Shown: piece by piece, positions 25,701 to 37,700 of the stretch
Layout: each line of letters starts with the position of its first letter
Position numbering within the stretch: position 1 is the stretch's first letter
Notes under the pieces: model-generated
The model's database searches: none
Told to the model about the DNA's origin: nothing
What the model saw: only the letters and a program-made list of their open reading frames with translations
Made by a program: the position numbers and the translations under genes
DNA from: Nectonema munidae
Lineage: Eukaryota; Nematomorpha; Nectonematoida; Nectonematidae
Direction of reading: 5' to 3'
Assembly (NCBI GenBank): GCA_030549495.1
Contig: JAUIRK010000855.1
Coordinates: forward strand, 506,001-570,000
DNA: 64,000 bases

Positions 25701-28700
25701 GGACGCACCAGTGTGCATGGGGACACATCTATTGAGAAACACTGCACTAACCGAACAGTCTTTGAAATATCGGGTTCGATTATTCAAGCCTCGTCATTGT
25801 AACTTTGTGTGTTCAAGTCCCACTTTAAGAATTTTGAGCTTCAAAGGGTGAAATGTGAACGTCGGTGGTTGCTGCTAAGTGTATTCTTGTTAAAAAAATA
25901 AAACATACTTTTTTGCCAAGTTTTGAAACATGTTATTTTTTCGTAATCAAAGATAAGTGAATGCTTAGGACAAAAGGACAAAGTAATAGGTATTATTTCA
26001 CATCAGTGGAACAGCTAATTTACTTCCATATGAACGATTGTTCATCATATACAACTTCGACAAGTAAAGATTTTGTTCTATTTCGTACTTATACATCTCA
26101 ATTCTTAGTATCGTAAAAAGCACTGTCCAAAATACGTCGCAAATTAAAAAAGAGTTTGAAAAGTTCTGCACCAGAAAATTTCTAGGATAAATTGAGCAGG
26201 ATTTTGTTTATCATTTCATTAGTTATAACAATTAATCTTTTAAGAACACGAAAAGACTCCCTACAAACTTGACGAAGCTTTGTACAAATCAACCAACTTA
26301 AATTATCCCGTTGTCCAGGAACTTACAAAGCCCAAATTTGCGACATCTTTAACTTCACTCAACATTCCTACACCTGTACTTTATTGAAATTTATGTCTTT
26401 ACAACTTAATAAAAGCATATTTATTGAGCAAACATGAAGCAAAAAGCCTATAAAATAAGGCGTCGATTTACACAATAGAAGCTAAAATTATTCAATCTTC
26501 CATTGTTAAATATAATTTATTTCGGCATGCATTGCTCACTTTCGGAATAAAAGTTTTTAAAAGTAGACTTTTTGTCATTTACTGTGAAATATAAAGTATT
26601 GATGAATGTTCAAAACGTAGAATATTAATTTTTTCTTTTGACTTAATCAGTCTTCTTCATTTAGTTAAAGCTTCTTCGTTAGTTTTACTTATTTTCTTAT
26701 TTATTTAGGCAGCAAGTTAATTATTTTTCTTAATTAGTTAATTATTTCATGTTATTTCCTTATTAGGTAGACATCATAATTTCAAATAGATTTCATTGAT
26801 GAATATAACTATAATTTTATTTTTAAATATTGAAAAAAATTACAGCAACCTTCGTTAAATCACAATCCTTCATAATCCCTACAATTTGTTTTTTTAAGTT
26901 TTTACTTTTTTTCACCTTTCAATGTGATTGCCATTTTTTAATTTATCATTTGATGCTTTTGGCACAATATTTGTGTTGGTATTTTTATTATTATTTTTTT
27001 TTAATAATTCGGACAGTTCCATTATGCAAGTACTTTTTTTGTTCGTATGAACAAGGGTTGAGTGTATAAATATATGCAAAAAAATGAAATGTGATTTTTA
27101 TAAAAAGGTGGTTAAAAAGAACTACTTTTAAAAATGAATAAACCATTGCATACTGGCTTTTATTTCATGATATATTTTCACATGTGTTAAGAAAATTTGG
27201 CGTCAAGAAAAAGGTTAGATGGTTATCGCCAAATAAAAATAAGCTAAATCAATCTCCCCCGTTTTCCCCATCCATAAAAAAGATAAAGAAAAGACGCGTC
27301 TTTGACTCTTGTGTTTAAAGTTGTTGATTATGTTTGTTTCCTTCTCCCAAAATGTTTTTAATTCATTAGTTTTGAATTTTTTCAAATATTTTTAAATATA
27401 TTAAAAATTATGCTTATAACGATTGAGTGAGGTTTTGAAATGCGTCTTGTGAATTTTAATCTTCGTTGAAGTACCTCAATCCAGAATATTCATTTGTAGT
27501 ATACCCTTATAATATTCATTGTGAGGTTGAATCATTTTTGTGAACTTTTGGTCTAGGTTTTGTTTGGTTAGGTTTTATTGCACTTGATTTAATTAGATCT
27601 TGAATTTATACTCTTGACTTTACGTTGTATTAAATAATTCATTGTGTCGAAATTCAACTTCAACAAAAGCCCATTTTGAAAATGTAAGGCCATTGGTCAA
27701 TACACGATGCTGGTTCACTAAAGTTAGAGAGATTCGTGAGGAAATTGAGGACAGACGTTTTTAAGGGTGAGCTTTATTTTTTTGCAATTGCTAAAGAATA
27801 AATCTTTGCTGCCTTCAGAATTACATTTTTACCTAATTCATATTTTAATTTTAACATATATAAAAATAAATAAACATGTGAAGCTTTTAATGATTGCTTA
27901 GTTTCAAGACATTGATTTCGTTCCGTGATCAAGGATTAGTTAAATAGTAACACTTCACAGTTATTGGAACAGATAATTAAACTTCAAGATAAGCAAAAAA
28001 TGGTCTTATTCGATTTCGAATTAGGGTAAGTCTTAACCAAAAAACTGCGACCCCACCGAAGATATAACTAATTTCGCTTTAACACAGCCAGGAATATTTA
28101 TTCAGTTATCCATAGAATAAAGAATGTTTCATATTAGATATCATCTCTGGACAAAAGGGTTCTATTGAAGAAAAAGTCAACTGAAAAATTGGATAGCGTT
28201 AGAAATGGAGCTGATGAGGTATTCAATGTAAATTTTTTCCATTTTTCCCTATACACTTATTCTTTAGAACATATGTTGCTATAATTATTCCACGCTGTCA
28301 TCGAAATGCAAGTCCAATAACAATGAATTGAATATAAGTATATACTTGTTTTTTTTCACAATTTCTATTCTTGTTTTTGTGTAACTTCTTGCCATATGTG
28401 ACTATGATGGTAATGCGAGAACCTCCTGTTTAGTCTATCGAAATCTAGGAGATTGTCACAAATAGGAAAATTTATCAGGTTAACTCATTGAATTTTTACA
28501 TTAATCATAAAATTTTCGGGTTTTATAACTTCAAACAGTTTTTTACTTCAGATAATCTCCGTTTACCGCCTTTCTTACTGATCACTAATGCTGATAAAAA
28601 AAGTATACAAAAAAAATTATTAATTTTTCTATGTCAATTTTTTTAGTATATTCTTTCATAAAAGAAAAACTAAATTGATAAAAAAAAAAGTATGCAAAGT

Positions 28701-31700
28701 TGTAAGATAGTTAAAATATTACGTTTTATTTTATAAAAAAGAACGAATAAAAAATACGATAAATTACATGGAAAAGTTGTTGACATTTTGTGCTTCCCCA
28801 CTTAAATTCTCATCATAAATTAAAGCAATTTGTCAGAGCTGCAATTATCTCGGTGTTGAAAATGTTCTACAACGAAATGAAGAATACATATCACACTTGC
28901 CATTGATTTTTTCATTAAAACTTGGTATTCAAACATCTGAAATATTTAGCAACTCGATGGACTCACACAAAGCATAGAAAATTGTTATACATGAGTTTCT
29001 TCAAGTTAAACGCAATTTTCACTTATCTGACCTTGAGTTAAATAAAGAATTTAATATGTGTGAGACCTGTGTTAAAAGCCAAAAATGCAATCATCAAAAA
29101 TGTTGGGTTTCAACAGGTGTTTAATGAAAATCGAATAATCTGAATGTCGACAAATTTGGAAAAATTGAAACTGGTCATTTATAAGAGGTACTCGTTAAAG
29201 AAGGTTTGATTGTAGTTATTTAGTTTAGTTAGTTAGCCAAGAAAAAATGCCAATTATCACACACCCCTTGTGTTATAGGGCAATTTTTGATCTATCGTCT
29301 TGAAATTTTTGACTTATACGAAAAGATTTTGACCTATCTTTTAAGAGTTCAATTTGAACTTAAAACCTACTTTAACTAAAATTTTTGAATAAATGCAATA
29401 CTTTTTTAATGATTTCTTTGGAAAGGGTAGAAAAAAAGGTTAAAAATCGCGCTAGGCAAAAGATTTCTATCTTTAGCTAACAACTTTTTTAATAGCGAAA
29501 AAGATCTCTCCACTGCAACAGATGTTGACTGACAGTTATGTAAAAGTAAATATGTCGAGAGCGCAATTTCCGGATTTTTGAACTCCATGATTTTTTTCAA
29601 ATCATTTTTGTTCATTCTTGACTTAGCGTAGACTTTAATTTCGCATTCACCTTCTTCAAAATTTAAGTTACTATAAGTTTCATAGGCATTTTTTAGAGAA
29701 AAATTTGTGGACAAAGTTTTTTCAACTATGTCGCATATTGTAGAATAACACTTCTTTATATTGAAGAGTTGTATCACAAGTTTTCATTTTCAAGTGCTTT
29801 AAGAACTCTTTTAACAATTAAGCCTACTATCTTGAATAGATCAAACAATTTTTTGACTTCAGGTAAATTATCGCTGTAATAGATGGCCGCTTTCAACCAA
29901 GATGACCACCTAGTTACGATCAGACATGGTGGGCTGCCAATATCTTTAAACAGAGCTTTTATTTTTCACGGTGAGCATTTTCATTGAAGTTATTAACTCG
30001 TCAACTCTTTGTAAAACACCCTAACGTTCATGGCACAGTTGGGCATTAAATGAGCGAAACAGGTGATATGAAAGAGATTTCCATAAAGCAACTTCAGTGT
30101 TTTTGCTGCAGAGATATTGTAGGAAGCCGCATCTGACATAAATAAAGAGAAGTCAACTTCAAACTCTTTTAAAACATCATCTGATATTTGAATGATTTTT
30201 TGGGACTTGACATGCTCTCCAAGCATATACATTGAACCAACTAAGTTTTTTGACGAACCTCTATATCACCAATTAAAATATTGCAAAAAATATTTGATGC
30301 TATCTCAGTTTCATCAAATCTTCCAAAAAACTTTTAATTTCTTCAATTTTTTCAACTGCCATATCATCCATCATTTTCCTACTCTGAGAAATAGAAGGTA
30401 GCGAAAATCCCAGGTAAACGGAGAAGGATGAGATACGGAGAAGAATGAGACATTTTCTTTTCTTGTGATCGTGCCGCTTTCATACACACCAATTTTATTC
30501 TTGTCACACGTTAGTATAATTTTCCTCATTACTTCTCTCTCGTGTCTAGTGTTACTGATGATTTCCTCATCACTTTCTTCCCTTATCTTGCGTTAATGTC
30601 ATTTTTCTCATCCTTTTTTTATATAAACATCTTGCCTACCGCTAGCAAATTGATTTATCATCAATTTTGCAAAAGAAACTATACATTCATTTTGCGATAT
30701 CCAGGTATTGTGCTCATTGCATGATATTTGACCCCTATGACACAGTCGTATCGGCATTTTTAGAGCTTTCCAGCATGTATCATCATAAGTGCGCACATTC
30801 TCAAACTTATTCTGAAAGGGAAAATAACTTATTCTGAGAGACTATACATCTTATAATTCAATTTTCTACGTGTTGAAGTCACAACTCTACCCATTATTTG
30901 GTCGAGAGGGGGGGACTATTTTAAAAATTTAATGAAAAAAGCATTCAAAAGTGTCGCTACTATTTATTATTTATATACTTAGTATCAAAATATGAAGTTT
31001 AAAAACATTTATGCTTGTTTTAAAATCAAAAACATGTTAAATATCAACTGTAAAACAAAAACTTCCCTGAAAAATTATATTTCCACTTTATTATTATATT
31101 TATTTCTTCAAATGGTCTGTAGTTCATTAGAAAATTTATATTCAAAATATGATAAACGAGTAAATTAGAAAATATTTATTTATATACAAGCAAACAGAAA
31201 ATATGTAATAAAATGACAAAAAATATCTATATACAACGAAAAAATTAATTTAAAATAGACTCAATGCTAAAACTTTGATTTTGATTTAGAATCGAATAAT
31301 CTACATTAAATGCATCTTGAATATTTTCTAAAATAATGTTTTGTGAACAAGAAACATAATGAGAAATTCTAGTCAAAAACATGTATAAATTTCTATTGTT
31401 TTGATACTTTTGATAAATATCATTTAATATATTTTCTTCTTCTTCTTTCTTTTTTTTTCGTCCACCGTTCCAGTTATAGCTGGTGTTCAACTCCTCAATC
31501 CCATCCATATCCTTGAAAATCTTTTCTTCACACTTTATGAAAAAGGAAATTACTTCCCACACGTTCGGTTTCTCATATGGAAGACTGGACTTCATAATAA
31601 AAAGAGAAACATTCTATAAAACATTCATATTTACTGAAATTACCTATTGTGAAAACCCTCACAGTGATTGTTTGTTCTAATGCTTCTTTTGTGGACATTC

Positions 31701-34700
31701 CATGTATAAATATCATTATTTTCAAACCAAGTCGTTTCAAAATAGTTGAAGAAATTATTAATTTGAAATAAGGCCATTATTCTCTTTAGTTTTCCGTATG
31801 CTGAGCTGACCTATACAAAATAAAAAAGTATTAATTATGAATTTAAAGAGATTTATTTTACCTCAGAAGGATGGAGAAAAGCTAAAGCAAGCAAAAATCA
31901 TATGCATTTCCGGAAAGATGGACTTTTTGAGTAAAGAGTAGCATAGCCAAGAGAAGAAATTTTTCTATAAACACTTTGACAAAAGTGAAAATAGCAACCA
32001 GTGAACTTTGCTAATGGAAATGCCTGAAGTTTATATTTTCATGAATAATAACTATTAAAATAAAAACAACTACTTTTTTATTAGCTGAAATAATTGAAGC
32101 TTCAAAATCATTTGTAATGGTTTTAACTTTACTTATATCTATGTTTAGCTTCAAGGCTTCATAGATTTCTCTAAAAAAAAAGGAAGCTATTGAATATAGA
32201 GTATTAGTAAAAAGTACCTGTGTGTTTCTTCTCTTTTATCACACACAAATGAGTACAAAATAGGAAGCTGAATTTTATTGTGGAATGCATGAATTGTAAC
32301 AATTTGATGGAATAGAGTAGGTGCTTTCTTGGAGGTACCATCAATATAAAGATGTTCAATATTAGAGATCTGCTTTATATGCGATAAAACTTTGCCGTGA
32401 AATACAAGTATTCTTTTATTGGGTGCTAAAAATTTGTCTAGTTGTAAAAAGTGTACGCCATTAGATTGAAGATATTTTGTAGGAACTGGAAATTCTAATG
32501 AGTGAGGTGCGGGACCCTTTTTTTATTGTATCGGATGGCTTCTTTAGATGCCATTATATGTCTATCGCTTTCATTAAGAATAGATAGACTATCCCTTAAA
32601 ACAAAAGAGTTATAAAAGCTTAAACTGATTTACTGATATATTTGCTGGTCTTGCTTCTTCTTTTATTTTGTTGTCAAATTCATTTATGCGTTCATTTATT
32701 TCAGCGTGATTGTGAGTAACAATTTTTATAGGATTCTTCATCATATCTTTCTTGAAAGTAACTCTCCCTTTTTCATTACAGATAAAAATAAAATATTTTA
32801 TGCTCTTTAAGAAGATCACTTATATACATATTTAAAAGGCCCAACGCTACACAAACATATCACCCCAATCAGTAATTCCTAACCGATAAGCACTGAAAAT
32901 AAAGGGTGCCATAAACTGAATATAAACTGTTTTGAATGTGGTTAAAAATCAATACGTTCGATAGAAATTTTTTTAAATTATTTCATATCAATTAATTTTT
33001 GTAATAAATGTAAAAAATATCACTAATTTAAAAAATGTGAGTAAAACCTCTAAAAACACCTAAAAAAGTTTAACAATGAAAATATAAAATAGAGTAAGAG
33101 TAAAGAGCAAGTTTTTTATATTCAACTATATTTATCTTGAATCAAATTTTTATTTCTATTAAAGGACCTAATGTTCCTACCAAATTTACGTGTTGAATTA
33201 AATTAGTTACCTATTTGATATCAACTCTTTATCATGTATGTAAGATATTTTTTCTAGTTCAAAAATGTATAATAAATCGAAAAATTGTAGTTGTAATGTA
33301 ACTATAATATAGCGAAAAACTAATTACATAATTGTAACTTAAGCATTTTTTTAAAATGTAATTGTAATTGAAAATTGCGAGTTGGACTTCGAACACAAGG
33401 TCTCGGTTGGAATGCTGTCCTACTCATTTACTCATATTTCGAAATATGAGGTCTTTGCAAAACTTCAAAAATCATTATAATATACGAAATTCAAAATTTT
33501 TTTAATATCATAGAAATTCATATAAATTGAATACCTGGACATGAAAGTCGTGTACATTGATAGTGAACTGTAGTTATAAATTCCTTTTTTTTGTAATATT
33601 GAAAACCTTGGAAAAACATTTTTGGAAAATAATGTTAACCGAAAACAAGAAGTTATTCTTAAGAAGCGATATGCTAAACCAACTAATGGCTAAGAAAAGA
33701 GATGAGAAGCAGCAGAACTAGAAACTGATGGTGTATGGCCATCTCATCACTTATTAGAAATGGTATTTCATGCATGTGTTGTCTGTAGTCAAGAATAGTA
33801 AAACGTTGCTGGTGAAAGTAATGAGGAAAATAGTAATTCATAAGAGAGTTACTAACATGTGTTTTTAGGCGGTATGATCAAAGTACTTCAAATTGTCTCA
33901 TTCTTCTCCATATCTTTGGTGACAAAATTTATGTAGTGGGATGTTAGCTTCTAAAAATGACTTGACCATCATTTTTGAAAAGTTTTTGTTTGAAGTTTTC
34001 ATGAAGTGATTCAAACTTTGATTTTGTGAAACAGATTCTTTTTAAGTTTTGTGTTTCTTTCCATTTTGATGACTTTCAAATGACTTTTGAAAGTTTACAT
34101 TAATTTTGCAGAGCATGAATGGTTAATATAAAAAAAGCTTGTTATTAAAAAGCTTGTACCTTTGCTTTTGAACTTTAAAGGCATTTTACTCTTTAAAAGG
34201 TTGTTTAACTTGTCGGCTCTGAATAAAAACAAAAAAGTCAAATAATAATATTAGAATATTAGTTTCGAAAATATCAAGGACTAAAATTTAAAGATGAATT
34301 GAAGTAAATTAAAAAAAAGTTGACTTTTTTTTGAATGCTGGGGAGTCAAAGTTTGAATCAAAAACTCACACTCCGACTCCTTCAATTTTAATGACTCCCT
34401 CTCCGTAAACCAATAGACAATGAAAAAACACTTTAATTTTAAGTCTTGTTTCATTCAACTTAGAAAGAAAATTGCACAAAAGAAAGAAGAAATAGGATAT
34501 TACTCAAAAACATAAAAATGCATTATACAAATTAAAAAAAATCAACTCCAAGACATTACATTTTTAATACGTTTCGAACCAATTTTAGAAATGACTTTTC
34601 TATAAACTATGTGTTTGCTCACTTTATTTCTAGCATACCATAATAAAAGTAGATGAAAGTTATCTTTCTGTCTCAAAAAATGTGTATAAAAGCGCCTATT

Positions 34701-37700
34701 AAAAGTTTTTTCATTACGGTACTTTTTAAAAAAATGATAGATTCTGAAATGAAAGTTCTGTTTACGAAAGTTTAAAATTTGGATTGAATCTAATAAAATT
34801 TGCATTTCTTTATGGATTTTGTCAAGTTTTTTTGGGCGTCTTTAAGAAAATTCAAGTCAAAAAATTTCATTAACATTAGCTTGTATGATAAAGGATCAAA
34901 AATTTCAAGATTATTTAAACAAAAAACAGTTTTAAAAAAACAAAAACCACAGATGGTCATAAACAAGAATGGAATTATTTAAAGTTAGCAAATAAAAAAA
35001 ATTATTATGTTTCAGTAAATTTTGACTTTTTTTGAATTTATTGACCTGAAAAAAATTGAAAAGAGCAAAATAAAGTACAAAAAGTCTTGGGAAGTATGTC
35101 TAATATATTTTTTTAATAGGAAAATTTTTTTTTGAAATTTTGACTTTTTTGACTATTACCGCCCTAGTTATAACAATGAATCGATGAATTTTAACATACA
35201 AGTTATCAAAACGATAATCCATATGACATATCGATTTATAGAAGAAGATTGAAGAAATGAAGTCATACATTAAGGACTATGAAAATTCAATTTTTTTATT
35301 GATATCCTTCAACAACCGTGATTGTAGAGAATTTATTTTACTCAATAGACTATAATTAGACGATCCCCAAAGAATGTTGGCATACTTTATATACGGGAAT
35401 ATATACGTATAGTATAGTATTTTAAGTAGCTTAGAAGAATCGAATTTCATAATCTTCGCCAAAACACCATAGAAGCGTAATGCTTTAATGAGAATAGATT
35501 TTATATGCAACGTCCAAGATGAAAATTTATCAATTTTAAGAGCAAGGTCGTTCGTGGAAGGTCGGCTAGAGAGAATCATATACTCACATTTTTCATAGTT
35601 AATATTTAACAGTTCATTTTTGCCAAAGCGATATCATTTCAAGAAAATTATTTAAAAAGTAAGGGAACATCATCGGCATAGACAAATGACTTATGATTAT
35701 TTTCATTAATGAAAAGTAGAAATAACGGAGGGCCGAGAATCGAACCTTGGAGAAATCCTTGAAAGATCGCATAAATTGAGGAAGAAGAGTTGCAATGAGA
35801 AACAAAAAAGTGTCAATCTGACAAATAACTAGAAGGACATGAATGAAAGCCTTAGCGAAAGCCAAGTCTATACAGAAAGCCAGTTTTACAGAATCAAAGG
35901 CTTTTGCTTAAGCTATAAAAAAAACTAAAGAAGAGTTTTTACCATTGAAACCTTCGTAAATGTCATAGAATATTCCGAAAGAAATGCAAACTGTTGAGGA
36001 GAAATATTTTATATATGTTGTATATATATCTATTAAATATAAGATGTAAATTTGTTTTTACTAGCGTCTTTGCTTTTTTCAATACTTAATTTACTAACGA
36101 AATTTCTTATTACAAAAGTAGGTAATCGTTTAATCAAGCTTTCAAAAACAGAGTTATTTGTGTTTAGAAAAGTTTCAAGTCTCTTTAAAGACTACTCTCA
36201 TCAGGAAATTCAATGAGTAAAGAGCCATCCTAATACATTTTATACTTACTGAAACAGAGCCCAGCTTTCAAGGTTTTTAATACATATATATGATATTTCC
36301 CAATATTTGTGATGAGATAGTCACTTGAAAATTTTTTTTAATCTTAAGACTATATTTATGCTTGAATTAATTCTGTGACTTATACAAACCAACCACATTT
36401 CTCTCCTCTTTGAAATGAATTTTGACAAATTATGGTAAGTTTTTGTTACTACTTCTGAGTAGATTGGCTTTGATGGTAAATTAAATGACTTAAAATTTGA
36501 GTTTTTTTCAAATAAGAAAATATCTTTTTAGCAGTTAAAGAGTCAGAAGATAAAGAAGTCAATTTGGAATTGATTCTATCAAGCTTAGTCAAATCTGAAT
36601 TAATATTGCCACGTTTAGATTCTAAGTTATCATTAATAGGTAAAACAGATATTATTGTAGCTATGTCAGATTTTATCTTTTTTTTAGTCCAATTATTATC
36701 AACAGTATCATACAAATTTTGAAAAAAGGGTGTGGACCCTTTCACCAATACTTGAAACAAAGTTTAAAAGTGGAAGCAAAACAAAAATATTGATATTCAT
36801 TATATATGCATCAAAAAATTTTATCATCAGAAACTACCATGAAATTCGTGCGAAAATAATAACGAATTGAAAGTTTAGTTATAAAATGCATATTATAAGA
36901 AGCTAAAGAACAAGTCAAGCATTATTTGTAATCAGGCCCGTCGCTAGAGTTATGTTGCAGGGGGGGGGGGGGGGCAAATCACATTATTAAATTTTTGTCA
37001 TAAACTGGAAAATTTTTATTCTCAAAAATTTCATTAAATATTAATTTCAAAATAGGATTAGTCTTTTTCTCCAACTAAACTCATGCATATGTTCTTCTTT
37101 TGTGACTTCTGAAGTAGTAAAGATGTTCGTACTCTCAGTCTCTATCACATAACTGAAGCATAAACTTGAAACAAATGTTAACTCAAAATAAGTACTAATG
37201 TGAAGCAACATACAAAAGTCAATGATGTCAATTTTTATGCATCTAAGAAAACTTCCAAATATCATCCATTAAATCTTTTCATTTATAAAACTGTCGAACA
37301 ACAATCCAATTTTTTAACATATATTCTTCTTTTGTGACTTCTGAAGTAGTAAAGATGTTCGTACACTCAGTCTCTATCACATAACTGAAGCATAAACTTG
37401 AAACAAATGTTAACTCAAAATAAGTACTAATGTGAAGCAACATACAAAAGTCAATGATGTCAATTTTTATGCATCTAAGAAAACTTCCAAATATCATCCA
37501 TTAAATCTTTTCATTTATAAAACTGTCGAACAACAATCCAATTTTTTAACATATATTCTTCTTTTGTGACTTCTGAAGTAGTAAAGATGTTCGTACACTC
37601 AGTCTCTATCACATAACTGAAGCATAAACTTGAAACAAATGTTAACTCAAAATAAGTACTAATGTGAAGTAACATACAAAAGTCAATGATGTCAATTTTT

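Larger units (their letters stand above)
29278..35166 (-). mobile_element. hAT element interrupted by a MULE
   Basis: The two ends carry related termini, GGGCAATTTTTGATC on the left and GACTATTACCGCCCTA (inverted) on the right, both with repeated TTTTGAC/GTCAAA subterminal motifs like the short hATs at 13.7 and 42.7 kb. Flanking GTTATA (29272-29277) and GTTATAAC (35167-35174) look like a damaged 8-bp target duplication. Transposase is on the minus strand: a zinc-finger remnant (SHQNGKKHKT) near 34.05 kb and LEANIPLHKF near 33.95 kb, then the MULE insertion, then FSLPSISQSRKMMDDMAVEK near 30.39 kb, SDAASYNISAAKTLKLLYGN and CFAHLMPNCAMN near 30.1 kb, and VAVERSFSLLKKLLAKDRN near 29.5 kb. Several stops and frameshifts make it dead. 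Without the MULE it would be about 2.4 kb. The region 34.2-35.0 kb is not explained and may be a further insertion. Confidence 0.65.
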
